Shown here: positions 19,248-28,815 of the stretch, in pieces
How positions within the stretch are numbered: the stretch's first letter is position 1
Layout of the letters: each line of letters starts with the position of its first letter
From: Streptomyces sp. DHE7-1
GTDB lineage: Bacteria > Actinomycetota > Actinomycetes > Streptomycetales > Streptomycetaceae
Assembly (NCBI GenBank): GCA_016432725.1
Contig: JACJDG010000003.1
Location: 62,001-126,000 of the forward strand
Direction of reading: 5' to 3'
DNA length: 64,000 nt
Translations under genes and position numbers: made by a program
Notes under the pieces: model-generated
The model's input: the letters and a program-made list of their open reading frames with translations, nothing else
Database searches by the model: none
What the model was told of the DNA's origin: nothing

Positions 19248-19979
19248 TCATCCCCCAGTACGCTGCTGCTTCCAAGACGATCATGCCGGCGGTGACACCA
19301 CTCCGGACTGCGGGGGCTCCTCCACAGCCAGGCAGGATGACGGGATCCCGCAAGACGCGGTAGGAGTCGAGAAGGTCCGAGCGCCCGCGGGAACGGCCTG
19401 ACCGGCCGTCGCAAACAGCAGCGAAGCCCTCAGGCAGAGCAGCCGTGTCGTGACGCACATCCATTCACCCCGAACGAAGTGGAGCAGGGCCTGCTGCACT
19501 AACTGCACCGGCCGATCCGGCCCTCGGCCCGTCGGCGATCAGGCCGCGGTTCACCAGGCTGCGTCAAACAGGCATGCTGCCCCGACATTCCGTGCCATGA
19601 TTCGAACAGGTTCGAAGGCATCGGACTGGTTTCAGTCTCGAATCCACTGGAGCCCATAGAACGTTCGCACGCATCCGCCGCTCTCCGTCGGCAATGCGAC
19701 GCAGTCAGAAGCTCACCGCCGCAGGGTTCGGCCGCCGCCAGGGGTGAGTGCCGAATGCCTTGTCAAGGGGCTGGCCATCGGCAGATCGATCCGTGGGCTG
19801 GCTCGCTCGAAGGAAGCTTGGGCCGCTGAGGCGATCTAAGGGCGGTGGCCCGGCTGACCTGGGCAAAGCTCTACCCGTCGCTCAATTGGTGTTGACGCCC
19901 TGCTGCACAGCGATGAGTTTCGAGGTGGCCCCCGGTCTACCGGTCAGACCGCTTCATCGCACTCGTGTCAGGAGCCATC
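19248..19979. other. 730-bp stretch without a recognisable gene
   Basis: No frame on either strand gives a family signature. The stretch contains a 31-nt motif at 19591-19621 that recurs at 49171-49201 with five mismatches. The last 200 bp should hold the promoter of the peptidase gene. Confidence 0.4.
19591..19621 (+). repeat. Dispersed 31-nt motif, copy 1
   Basis: This stretch has the core GATTCGAACAGGTTCGAAGG with two TTCGAA palindromes four bases apart. A second copy lies at 49171-49201, in the same orientation, with 26 of 31 bases identical. Both are in non-coding DNA upstream of minus-strand genes. Confidence 0.5.
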
Positions 19980-20647
19980 TTGAAGCTTCTTCTTACGGCA
20001 GCGGGTATCACCAACGCGAGCATCCAGGACGCGCTGGTACGGCTGCTGGGCAAGCCGATCGCCGAGTCCGACGCCCTGTGCGTCCCCACTGCGGGGTACG
20101 GGCACCCCATGGGCAGTCCTGCCGGAGCCTGGCGATTCATCAGTGGACATTCTCGCCTGCCCATGTGCGACCTCGGGTGGAAGTCCTTGGGAGTGCTGGA
20201 GCTCACCGCGCTGCCCAGCATCGGTGCAGAGCGTTGGGTCCCCTGGGTCCAGGAGGCGGACGTCTTGCTGGTGAACGGCGGCGATGCGCTGTATCTGGCC
20301 CACTGGATGCGGCAGTCCGGCTTGGCGGATCTGCTGCCGTCGTTGAGCGAGAAGGTATGGGTGGGGTTGAGCGCCGGGAGCATGGCGATGGCCCCTCGTA
20401 TCGGCGACTACTTCGTCGAGTGGACGGCACCCACCGGGGACGACAGCGCGCTGGGCGTCGTCGACTTCTCCATCTTCCCCATGTGGATCACGTAGACCTG
20501 CCAGAGAACACCATGGCAGAGGCGGAGAAGTGGGCAGCCAGGCTTCCGAATCCCGCATACGCGATCGACGACGACACCGCCATCACGGTCGTCGACGGTG
20601 CAGTCGAGGTCATCTCCGAGGGCAAGTGGCGTCACTTCCCGGCCTGA
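19980..20647 (+). pseudogene. Peptidase E-like (S51) serine peptidase, one frameshift
   Basis: The TTG at 19980 has AGGAG six bases upstream and gives the family start LKLLLTAAGITNASIQDAL. S51 peptidases use a Ser-His-Glu triad to remove N-terminal Asp from dipeptides. The nucleophile segment is KVWVGLSAGSMAMAP, preceded by VLLVNGGDALYLAHWM. The frame stops early after FSIFP, but one extra C in the run at 20477-20480 restores FPHVDHVDLPENTMAEAEKW and the tail VVDGAVEVISEGKWRHF to 20647. The restored protein of about 222 residues matches the family's usual length. Confidence 0.75.
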
Positions 20648-21157
20648 GCGAGCGCCGCCCCGGCGTCCGGCCAGTTCGTCCATCAGCACCGGCGCTGCAC
20701 CGGACCCTCACACACGAGCCCGAAACGCACTCGCCCGCCGTGCGCGGATGCTGCGACCATCGTCCGCAGCAGGCCCGCCGCAACGCCCCCAGGGCCGCCG
20801 GGAGGGTCGTGCGCAGCCATACTCGAGGTGCGTGCCGGGCCCGCCGGCGCCTGTGCGATGCGCAAGCTCCGGCGCGCGCTCGATCTCAGGGATACCAACA
20901 CGGCCGAAACACATGTGTTCGAAATTCCGACTGGTTCGTTGAACCGCAGGAGCAGCCACACGACCATCAGGGGACCTTGTGACGTCGGCCAGGACACCAG
21001 CACCTGCGATCCCCCATGACGTGGCCCGGAGCGAGGAGTACTGGTACCGAGACAAGTCCAGCCGCGGGGCCTCTATGCGGATCTTGGTCACCATGGCGCG
21101 GTGGCTGCCCATGCCGGCTCTCCGGGCGCTGAGCCGGCCCGGGTCAGGAGTCGCGCT
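20648..21157. other. 510-bp stretch upstream of the ABC transporter, no gene recognised
   Basis: I searched for a short precursor peptide with an FxLD-type leader and a Cys/Ser/Thr-rich core and found none. Longer frames here lack coding character. AGGAG at 21145-21149 is the ribosome-binding site of the transporter gene. Confidence 0.4.
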
Positions 21158-23160
21158 GTGAAGAGGTTCTTCGGACGGGTGCGGATGGCGGAGCCTGAGG
21201 TCTCCGATGCCGAGGAGGAGCTCTTCGGCGGTCCCCTGCGCTACGACTTGGGCTGGTCGGAACATGAGCGTGCCCGGCTGGACTTGACGATGATGTCGGC
21301 TCTGCGCTCGATGCCCAGGCTGGTCGGAGCGACCCTGCGGATGGCGTGGCAGGCAGGCCGTCGCGCGCTGCTCACGGTCGCGATCTGCGAAATCGGGCAG
21401 GGTCTCGCCGCAGCCATCGGGCTGCTCGCGGTCAACGCCGTGATGCACGCGCTGCTCGGCTCAGGTACCCCGGGCAGCGGCTGCACGCCGTTCTGCCCGG
21501 CCTGCTCGCCGCCGCCGGAGCAGCCGTGGTCAACTCGGGCCTTGCCGGATGGTCCACCTCGCGGGCGGGCCGGCTGGAGCCGCTGGTCGAGCGGATCGCC
21601 ACGACCCAGTACCTGGCCGCCGCCGTGTCGGTCGAACTGGAGGCCATCGAGGACCCGGAGTTCAGGCGGTTGATCGACGTCGCCCAGTACGGCGCCGGAT
21701 CGGCCCGCCGCATGATCAGTGCCTGTGTCGCCGCGCTGAACGGGACCATCTCCCTGATCTCTACGGCAGGTGTGCTCACCATCCTCCACCCGGCCCTGCT
21801 GCCGATGCTGATCCTGATCGCGGCGCCGCGCGGCTGGGGCGCGATGCGGGTAGCGCAGGAACGGTATGTGTCGGTCATGAGCTGGATCGAGCACGTGCGG
21901 GCCAGCCGCCTCATCGGCAACCTGCTCACCGAGCGCACCGCCGCCCAAGAGGTGCGCATTCATGCCGTCGGGCCGTTCCTGCTCAGCCGCTACGAGCGGA
22001 TGGCCGAGAGCGCCGAGGGCGAGCAGGAGCGCTTGGCTACCGGCAAAGCCGTCACCGAGTGGGTGGCCGCCGCGCTGTCTGGACTCTCCATGGCGGCGAC
22101 GTACGCGGCCATGTTCTGGCTGATCATGAGCGGGCACATGAGTCTGGCCGTGGCCGGGACCGCCGTCATCGCCGTCCGGTCCGGCTCGGCGAGCCTGGGC
22201 GCGCTGGTGATGAACGTGAACCAGCTGCACGAGGAGTCCCTCTATGTCCGCGACCACGCCCAGTTCCTCGAGGAGGCGGCACGACGCACCATTCCCAGCG
22301 GGGCGACCCCGTCCCGGCACGGGTGAGGGAGGTCGTACTGGAGAAGGTGATCTACCGCTACCCGGATCGGGAAGCCCCGCCCTGGACGAGGTCTCCCTCA
22401 CGCTGCCCATGGGCTCGGTCACCGCCGTGGTCGGCGAGAACGGCTCCGGCAAGAGCACTCTGATGAAGGTGTTGTCGGGCCTGTTGCTGCCGCAGAGCGG
22501 GACGGTGTCGTGGGGTGAGGCCGACATCGTCTCGCTGGACCGCTTCGAGGTCTTCGACCGCGTCTCACTGCTCACCCAGGACTTCCAACGCTGGCCCGTG
22601 ACAGCGGCGTTGAACATCCGGATCGGCCGTCACGCCCAGGCGGCCGACCCTGAGCACCTGCAGCCTTCCGTGGACTACGCGGGTGCCGGACCGGTCATCG
22701 CAAAACTTCCCGACGGACTGCGCACCTTGCTGGCCCGGATGTTCCGCGGCGCGAGCGAACTGTCGGGCGGCGAGTGGCAGAAGATCGGCCTCGCCCGGAC
22801 CCACTGGCGCAGCGCCACCTCGGATGCCGACGGCGTGCTCATCGTGGACGAGCCCACCTCCGCCCTCGACCCGGAAGCGGAAATCGCCGCCTTCGACCGC
22901 ATCCGCCGACTCGCCGCCCCAAACCGGGCCGTCGTCCTGGTCACCCACCGCATGTCCGGCGTCCGCCATGCCGACCGCATCTACGTTCTGCACCACGGAC
23001 GCCTCGTCGAGCACGGCAGCCACGACGAACTCATGGACGCCCAAGGGCGCTACGCCTCGATGTTCGACGCACAAGCCGCCCAGTACGCCCCCGCGGGCAC
23101 CATCCCCGCCCCGGCTCCCCACCATCGCCGATCCAGCACGCACCGCTCGAAAGGCCCCAG
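21158..23160 (+). pseudogene. ABC transporter, fused membrane and ATPase domains, three frameshifts
   Basis: The GTG at 21158 follows a GGTCAGGAG ribosome-binding site. The membrane domain (residues 55-330) includes ALLTVAICEIGQGLAAAIGL and ISLISTAGVLTILHPALLPM. The ATPase domain has Walker A VVGENGSGKSTLMKV, signature ELSGGEWQKIGLAR, Walker B GVLIVDEPTSALDPEA and switch histidine VLVTHRM. Frames change near 21472, 22307 and 22375; each is cured by one G or C in a run. The type resembles exporters linked to peptide natural products, which fits the FxLD methyltransferase gene right behind it. The exact 3' end is uncertain. Confidence 0.75.
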
Positions 23161-23161
23161 G

Positions 23162-24119
23162 GTGACGACTCCCACCGCCGCACAAGAACACGATCCCAGC
23201 GCACTGCGGCAGGCTCGTCGATCAGCTCCTCGCGGCCGGCCACGTCCGCACCCCCACTGTCGAGGCCTCCCTGCGCAGGGTTCCCCGCCGTGCCTTCGCA
23301 CCGGAAGTGCCCGTACGACCGCGTACGCCGATGACATCATCCCCACACACCACACGCCCGACGGCCGCATCAGCAGCCCCGTCAGCACACCGTGGCTCCG
23401 GGCCGTCATGCTCGAATCGGCCCGCCTCCGGTCTGGCCCCCATGTCCTGGAGGTCGGCTCAGGCGCATACAACGCCGCCTTGATCGCCGAACTGGTCGGC
23501 CGGACCAGCCAGGTCACCACCGTCGACATCGGCCTGGCCGTCACCGACCGCACCACCCGCTTCCTCTGCGCCCCCGGATACGACCGTGTCCGTGTCCTGA
23601 CCGCGGACGCCGAGCAGCTACCCCCGAGGCCATCCCCGAGGGCGGCTTCGATGCGGTGATCGTCACGGTCGACACCTGGGATCTGCCGTGGATCAGCATG
23701 GTTGCCGAGGGCGGACGCCTCGTCGCCCCGCTGCGCCTCCACCAGTGCGTGTGGTCAGTCGGTTTCACCAAACACGACGGTGCGCCAGTCAGTGAAGAGC
23801 CACTCACCGTGTGCGGCTTCATCCCCTTGCAGGACGCCGACGCATGGGAACCGGCTGCGCACCATCCCAGGCTGCGGCATCCGCCTTGCCTTCGAGGACG
23901 GAACGCCAACGCCCGTCGACCAGCTGGCCCCCGCCTTCGACATGGCGCCTTCCACGGTCCGCACGCATGTCGCCGTCGGGGGTTGAGGAATCCTTCGACT
24001 CCCTCACCCCGTTTCTGGCCGGCGCGCTCCCCGGCTCTGCCGCCTGTCCGTCGACCCGGACCGCCACACCGGCCTCAACAGCCCCCCACTACCGCACTGC
24101 TACCGAAAGCACCACCTGA
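23162..24119 (+). pseudogene. FxLD-system methyltransferase (PCMT-like), several frameshifts
   Basis: The GTG at 23162 starts VTTPTAAQEHDP. The fragments read TAYADDIIPTHHTPDGRISS, LRSGPHVLEVGSGAYNAALI (SAM-binding motif I), VRVLTADAEQLP, then in another frame FDAVIVTVDTWDLPWISMVA and APLRLHQCVWSVGFTKHDGA. That order matches the protein-L-isoaspartate methyltransferase-like enzymes named for FxLD lanthipeptide loci, about 400 residues long. Frames break at several places between 23215 and 23990, one in the C-run at 23621-23625. No lanthionine synthetase is nearby, so the locus is partial or degraded. Confidence 0.65.
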
Positions 24120-24121
24120 AG

Positions 24122-24345
24122 CGCGCCGCCACTCCCCTGCCGGAAGCAGAACAGATCAACTGGGGTCCTGCTGCAGACGGGGCTGGAGACGCCCTCCTCC
24201 GGGACACCGAGGGCCTACGGGTCTTGGCCATCGGCTGCGGCCCGGTTCGGCACGCCGCCTGCCTGCCTCGCACCTATGGAGTGCATGTCCACGGCGCCGA
24301 TGCTTCCCTCAACCAGATCGAGAGAGCGCGTGCCCGCTGGGTCGT
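24122..24345 (+). pseudogene. Class I SAM-dependent methyltransferase N-terminal fragment
   Basis: Directly after the previous gene a frame reads LPEAEQINWGPAADGAGDAL, then GLRVLAIGCGPVRHAACLPR and VHGADASLNQIERARARW. The GCGP motif and the acidic residue after the next strand are SAM-binding motifs I and II. The rest of the enzyme is missing; after 24345 the sequence meets the 3' end of the convergent Sel1 gene. It may be a leftover tailoring enzyme of the same peptide locus. Confidence 0.5.
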
Positions 24346-24382
24346 GTCCGGCGGATCAAGGCATGGCTGGCTGAACGCTTCC

Positions 24383-25186
24383 TTAGGTTCGGCTGCCGCC
24401 CAGAGTCGCACCGATCAGGGCCTCCGCCGCCCCAGGATCGCCGGCGAGCCGCCCGGCGTCGCGGATCTGCTCCTCGTCCAGTGCCCTGGCCTTCACTAGC
24501 TGGATCGCCTCGTGGATGCCGCTTCCGTCGCCGTGGGCGAGCATCACGAAGAACCAGCGCACTGCCTGCACCGGGTCCGGCGTGGTGCCAAACCCGTCGC
24601 GGTACCAGCAGGCGGCAGCGTTCATCGCCCCCGTGTGCCCGCGCTCGGCTGCCCAGACGTACCAGCCCAGCGCCTCCTCGTCCCGGTCCAGAGCGGATAG
24701 CCGGTCGGCGAGTGCGGCACCGGCGGCGACGACTCCTTCGCGAGCGGCGGCCTCCAGCAGCCGCAGGGACTCGTCAGGATCGTCGACCAGCTGGGCGAGG
24801 TTGAACACGCCGTAGGCGTCCCCGCCCTCGGAAGCCGCCCGGAATAGCTCGGCGGCACGCGCGCGGTCCTCTGCGACGCCCAGCCCCATCACCAACATGT
24901 GCCCATAGGTGCGTTGCCCGGACGGAAGCCCGGCCTCGGCCGCCGCACGGGCATAACGCGCGGCCATGGGGAGGGCCGACTCGTCGAAGTACTCCAAGTA
25001 GATGCCGGCGAGCAGAGCGGCGGCCTCCGCCGACCCTTCATCCGCCAGCGGTACGAGCTCGACGGTCACTCGGACCGCCAGCTTGGCACCCTCCGCGCTG
25101 CCCTCCATTGCGGCCCGGACGAAAGCGTGCCCCGCAGCTACCCAGTCCCCGACCTCGGCTGCCCTTCGGCCCTCGTCCAGTTGCAT
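24383..25186 (-). CDS. Sel1-like/TPR repeat protein
   Basis: The 267-residue protein consists almost entirely of helix-turn-helix repeats of about 36 residues with the Sel1 pattern (for example GQRTYGHMLVMGLGVAEDRA, GDAYGVFNLAQLVDDPDESL, AGAALADRLSALDRDEEALG). Such repeats form a solenoid for protein-protein contacts. There is no signal peptide or membrane segment. The start is the ATG at 25186 (MQLDEGRRAAEVGDWV). Its partners are unknown. Confidence 0.8.
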   Translation of the reverse strand: MQLDEGRRAAEVGDWVAAGHAFVRAAMEGSAEGAKLAVRVTVELVPLADEGSAEAAALLAGIYLEYFDESALPMAARYARAAAEAGLPSGQRTYGHMLVMGLGVAEDRARAAELFRAASEGGDAYGVFNLAQLVDDPDESLRLLEAAAREGVVAAGAALADRLSALDRDEEALGWYVWAAERGHTGAMNAAACWYRDGFGTTPDPVQAVRWFFVMLAHGDGSGIHEAIQLVKARALDEEQIRDAGRLAGDPGAAEALIGATLGGSRT

Positions 25187-25444
25187 GCGGGAACCCTATG
25201 CCATCGTCAGGCCGGTCATGCTCGGAGCCATAGCTCACCTACGGCACATCCCGACGCCAAGCGCCCACCAGCTCATATTGAAACGATCAGTAAGACCTGG
25301 CAGGCCGCGAGCCTCGGGGATCCAGCGCCAGTTACACACTCCGTGCGCGTGACCGCCTCTGTTGACCGGCTGGTCACAGAACGACGAAACCGGGCAGCCT
25401 GTACATGGGCACGCCTGCCCCAACTTCACACTGTGATAAGGGTG

Positions 25445-25502
25445 TTGACATTCCAACGGCAGCGCCGGAACATGACCGGGCGGTCAGGTGACCGCCCGGT
25501 CA
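25445..25502 (+). promoter_or_regulatory. Promoter with perfect 30-bp palindromic TetR operator
   Basis: TTGACA at 25445-25450 is a good -35 box. About 17 bp on begins TGACCGGGCGGTCA (25473-25486), then GG, then its perfect reverse complement TGACCGCCCGGTCA (25489-25502). The palindrome covers the expected -10/+1 area and ends 15 bp before the TetR start, an ideal site for autorepression. Confidence 0.75.
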
Positions 25503-25517
25503 CATGGAGGAGTGCCC

Positions 25518-26168
25518 ATGCCGACCCCCACGTGGAGCCGACTATCCCCCGCACGGCGCGAGCGCGTTCTGGTCGCCGCCATGGACGAATTCGGCACCCA
25601 CGGCTACTCGACGGGCAGCCTGAACGTCATCGCTCGCCAAGCCGGCGTCGCCAAGGGATCTCTCTTCCAGTACTTCGCGGGAAAACTCGACCTCTTCACC
25701 TACGTGGCCGAGCAGACCTCGCTGCGCGTCTACGAGCACATGCGCCCCTGGCTGGAGGGATATGACGGAGCCGTCGACTTCGCCACTCACCTCGTGGACG
25801 CCTTGGAGGCCTGGCTCGACTACTTCGCAAAGCACCCACTCGAACGGGGTGTCGCTGCGGCCACCAACATGGAGATGGACCCCGCGATTCGCGGCGCGGT
25901 TCGCGGCCCGGTGAACGAGATCTACCTGGCCGGTCTGACCCCACTGGTGGAGCGCGCCACCAGCACCGGAGACCTGCGCAAGGACTGCGACCTGGACACT
26001 CTGCTGTCCTTGCTGCTCGTCCTGCTGCCCCACTTGGCCCTCGTTTCCCACACGCCAGGACTGGACGGTGCCGTCCGTCTCACCGGCGTTCGCTCACAGC
26101 AGCGCCGCCAGAACGTCGAACGGCTCGTCACCGCACTGCTGTCCGACTTCATCCAGCGGGACGCATGA
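25518..26168 (+). CDS. TetR/AcrR family transcriptional regulator
   Basis: The ATG at 25518 follows a GGAGGAG ribosome-binding site. Residues 9-55 form the DNA-binding domain (RRERVLVAAMDEFGTHGYST, NVIARQAGVAKGSLFQYFAG). The helical ligand domain covers residues 60-205 and has a long C-terminal hydrophobic stretch (LDTLLSLLLVLLPHLALVS). The protein is 216 residues, a normal length. It probably represses its own gene through the palindrome just upstream. No neighbouring enzyme gene shares its orientation, so other targets are unknown. Confidence 0.88.
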   Translation: MPTPTWSRLSPARRERVLVAAMDEFGTHGYSTGSLNVIARQAGVAKGSLFQYFAGKLDLFTYVAEQTSLRVYEHMRPWLEGYDGAVDFATHLVDALEAWLDYFAKHPLERGVAAATNMEMDPAIRGAVRGPVNEIYLAGLTPLVERATSTGDLRKDCDLDTLLSLLLVLLPHLALVSHTPGLDGAVRLTGVRSQQRRQNVERLVTALLSDFIQRDA

Positions 26169-26751
26169 TGACGGATTTCGACACCCGGGCGAATCTCATC
26201 GACAGTCCCGCACGGGACGCCTCACGGCCGTTTGCCTCGCCGCACCGCTCCGAGCCGCCTAGGGCCGCCCCATCGGACGACATGGACGCAGAGGGACTGG
26301 CCATCCCGGAGCGCCAGGGCGGCTCACCGGACAGAACACGTGTCGCTGCGGCTCGTCAAGGCCGGCACTGCCCACGGTGGCCCCAAGCACCAGTCCTGTC
26401 TGTCAGGGCGAGGAGTCATGAGAGCCGCCCAGACCGCCCACGCGAACGGCAGTGTCCTGCACATTACTCAGGGGAATCCGCCACAGAGCCGGGTAGCCGA
26501 GATCGGGGCTTCATCCGCCCATGGCTCCTCCCCTCACCGGGCGGATCACGCAGACCCTGAGCAGCTGACTCAAGACCGGCCCCAAGCGCTGACGCCGGCC
26601 CGGCCCGCTAGTCCGCGCCCACGCGCAGCCGACCGCGTTCCCTAACACAACGTCCGCCGCTGATCGGCTTCCCACCGCGGGACATCAAGCCGGTCTTCGG
26701 CGGCTGAGCAGTCCGGAATCACTGTTTCACCCCCACAGAAAAGGTGATCTC
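26169..26751. other. 580-bp stretch without a convincing gene
   Basis: A frame overlapping the TetR stop (ATGATGA at 26165) reads MTDFDTRANLIDSPARD but soon loses coding character; it could be the stub of a lost co-transcribed gene. The segment 26741-26747 (AAGGTGA) is the ribosome-binding site for the hydrolase that follows. Confidence 0.35.
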
Positions 26752-27686
26752 GTGCGCCGTGTCATCCCGCGATCCCTTGCAGCACTCATGCTGGTCGTGG
26801 CAGCGGCTCTCACCGCCGCGCCCGCCGCAAGCGCCTCCCCTGTGACGGACACATCCCCGCAGTGGACCCCTCCGCCACCGGGTCCTTCGCTATCGGCTAC
26901 ACCGATCTGACCGTATCGGCCTCAGGTAGGTCGTACGGCGCCCGCGTTTGGTACCCGAGCTCGAATGCCGGCGCCAATACCCCGGTCGCTCCAGGAACCC
27001 ACCCCGGACTCGCCTTCGGACACGGCTTCTTCCAGGGCATCAACCAGTACGAGTCCCTGCTCAGGCACTATGCGTCCTGGGGCTTCATCACCGTGACGCC
27101 CAAGTCCCAGGGCGGCCTGTTCCCGAGCCACTCGGCGTTCGCCGACGACTTGAATGCCGCACTCACCTGGCTCACCGTTCAGAACACCACCAGCGGCTCG
27201 CGCTTCGCGGGAGCGGTGCGGACCGACAGACTCGGCGTCCTGGGCCACTCCATGGGCGGTGGTGCAGCCCTGCTAGCTGCGAGCCGAAACCAGGCCGTCA
27301 AAAGCGTCTCCACCATGGCTGCGGCGGAAACCAACCCGTCCGCAGTGGCAGCGGCCGGAACGCTGACCGCCCCAGCCCAATTTCTCGGTGGCAGCGCTGA
27401 TTCCGTCGCCGGAGTGGCGGACAACCAGCAGAAGATGTACGACGCGAAGCCCGCTCCCACCCAGCTTCGCGTCATCACGGGAGGCTTCCACTGCGGCTTC
27501 GAGGACAGCTCAGGGTTCGGCTGCGACAGCGGAACCATCACCCGCGCCGCGCAGCAGAAGCTCACGCAGGGCGTGACGACCGCCTGGTTGCTCTACACAC
27601 TCGGCGGTGACTCGTCGACGTATGACCTGGTCTGGGGATCCGCAGCTCAGAAGCTCCCAGGGGTGACGTACAGCGCCAAGCCGTAA
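26752..27686 (+). pseudogene. Secreted alpha/beta hydrolase (PET-hydrolase/lipase-like), one frameshift
   Basis: The GTG at 26752 starts a signal peptide (VRRVIPRSLAALMLVVAAAL, cleavage after ASA). One C added to the run at 26855-26858 joins it to the mature enzyme starting VDPSATGSFAIGYTDLTV. The catalytic domain shows LGVLGHSMGGGAALLA (nucleophile), a strand LTAPAQFLGGSADSVAG with the probable Asp, and ITGGFHCGFEDSSGFGCDSG with the His and a likely disulfide. The restored precursor is about 310 residues. It resembles secreted actinobacterial cutinase-like polyester hydrolases and chlorophyllase-like lipases; the true substrate is not evident. Confidence 0.8.
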
Positions 27687-27700
27687 GCACACGAACCGAC

Positions 27701-27735
27701 GGGGTCGCTCGGCGCTCACCAGGCCGAGCGGCCCC
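27701..27735 (+). terminator. Stem-loop terminator after the secreted hydrolase
   Basis: GGGGTCGCTCGG (27701-27712) and CCGAGCGGCCCC (27724-27735) form a 12-bp stem with one G-U pair and an 11-base loop. It begins 15 bp after the hydrolase stop. There is no clear T-run, which is usual for Streptomyces. Confidence 0.65.
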
Positions 27736-27774
27736 GCTCCATGAAGGTCAGCGCCGCACGTCACAACGTCCGCG

Positions 27775-28250
27775 TCAGCGACCAGCGGAACGAGACCGAC
27801 CCTCGACCCGACCATCGGCAACAGTGACCTCCGGGGTCGCGCGCGGCGGCGCACAGCGGCGGTCGAAGGCAACGAGCCTCCCTCCTGTCGCTACCGGAGT
27901 GACTTTCCTCGGCTTCCGCCCTGGTCCGGCGTGTCCTTCCCTGCCTTTGGCCCGCTCCCGGCCGGGTATTCTCCGCTGGATTCGGGGCCCGTGGCCCTGT
28001 CCTTCGGCGCCTTCTCGGTGTGGCGGTGGTCCTTGTGGCCCGCCGGTCCCTGCCGTGGAAATCGAGGCGAGTGGGACGTTGCCGAATCCTTTTCGGCGTG
28101 ATGGTGGCCTCTGTGGTCTGCCTGTTCGACCCGTCAGGCACTTCAGCAGTACGAGACCGAGAGCAAAGATGTCGGCCTTCTGATCCACGCGACGGCCAGT
28201 GACCTGCTCGGGGCCGGATAGGCGGCGGTCCCCACGATGGCGCCGACGTG
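27775..28250 (-). pseudogene. Serine/threonine kinase relic (partial duplicate of the 41.7-43.3 kb gene)
   Basis: The minus strand near 28140-28250 reads VDQKADIFALGLVLLKCLTG, nearly the same as VEQKADVYALGLVLLECLTG in the larger kinase copy. The following sequence down to about 27800 has several out-of-frame pieces that match that gene's C-terminal extension. The N-lobe, catalytic loop and most of the C-lobe are gone. It is fused upstream to an IS5-type transposase fragment, so the copy was probably made and truncated during transposition. Confidence 0.6.
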
Positions 28251-28264
28251 CATGTTGGAACCGG

Positions 28265-28680
28265 GCTTACCCCGGTCCACGGGGCGGACCTGCAAGTTCG
28301 CCCCCTTTTTTCAGCGCGGACGTGAGCGGAGTCGAGGACAGCGCGCGACAGGTCGACGAGGTTCTGGCCTTCCAAGAGCTCGAGCATCTTCTGATGCAGT
28401 CGTCCCCACACTCCGGCCCGGGACCAGATGAGAAACCGGCGGTGCACGGTCGACTTCGACGCCCCGAAGCACGGTGGCAACGCCCGCCGGGCACAGCCGC
28501 CGACCAGCACATAGATGATCGCGGCGAACACCGCCTCGTCATCGATGTTCGCGACCCCGCCGGCCTGCGGACGCACCCGCGCCGGCGGCAACAGCCGCTT
28601 GGCGATCTCCCACAGGCCATCCGGCACGATCCATCCCCACCGCCCACTCCCCGTAACCAGTCGAACGACCAACTGACCAT
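28265..28680 (-). mobile_element. IS5-family transposase N-terminal fragment
   Basis: The minus strand reads IVPDGLWEIAKRLLPPARVR, then NIDDEAVFAAIIYVLVGGCA, FGASKSTVHRRFLIWSRAGV and LSRAVLDSAHVRAEKRG, the N-terminal domain and the first catalytic Asp of an IS5-type transposase. At about 28260 the sequence switches to the kinase relic, so the second half is absent. It is not the same subfamily as the 17726-18584 element. Confidence 0.65.
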
Positions 28681-28815
28681 GTAGGCCAGCGTCCTCGCAG
28701 CAGTGCTGCAGGTTGTCAGCGGAGCGGTGGGAGGCGAGGACGTCCGCACTGGCCAACCAGCGGCGACCGTGAAAATCGCTGCCCGATCACCGGAGCATGG
28801 TGATAGACATCCGGC

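Noticed and set aside
19601..19618. A tRNA-like TTCGAA segment
   Set aside because: No acceptor, D or anticodon stem can be drawn around it; it is part of the dispersed 31-nt motif.
20708..21448. A minus-strand frame of 246 codons before the ABC transporter
   Set aside because: More than a third is antisense to the transporter, the rest has no family signature, and there is no ribosome-binding site.
22244..23659. ABC ATPase fused to the methyltransferase in one frame
   Set aside because: The frame stays open by chance through several run losses. A good GTG start at 23162 and the usual domain ends argue for two genes.
25473..25502. The 30-bp palindrome as a transcription terminator
   Set aside because: It lies upstream of the TetR gene, directly after a -35 box, has only a two-base centre and no gene ends into it; an operator is the better reading.
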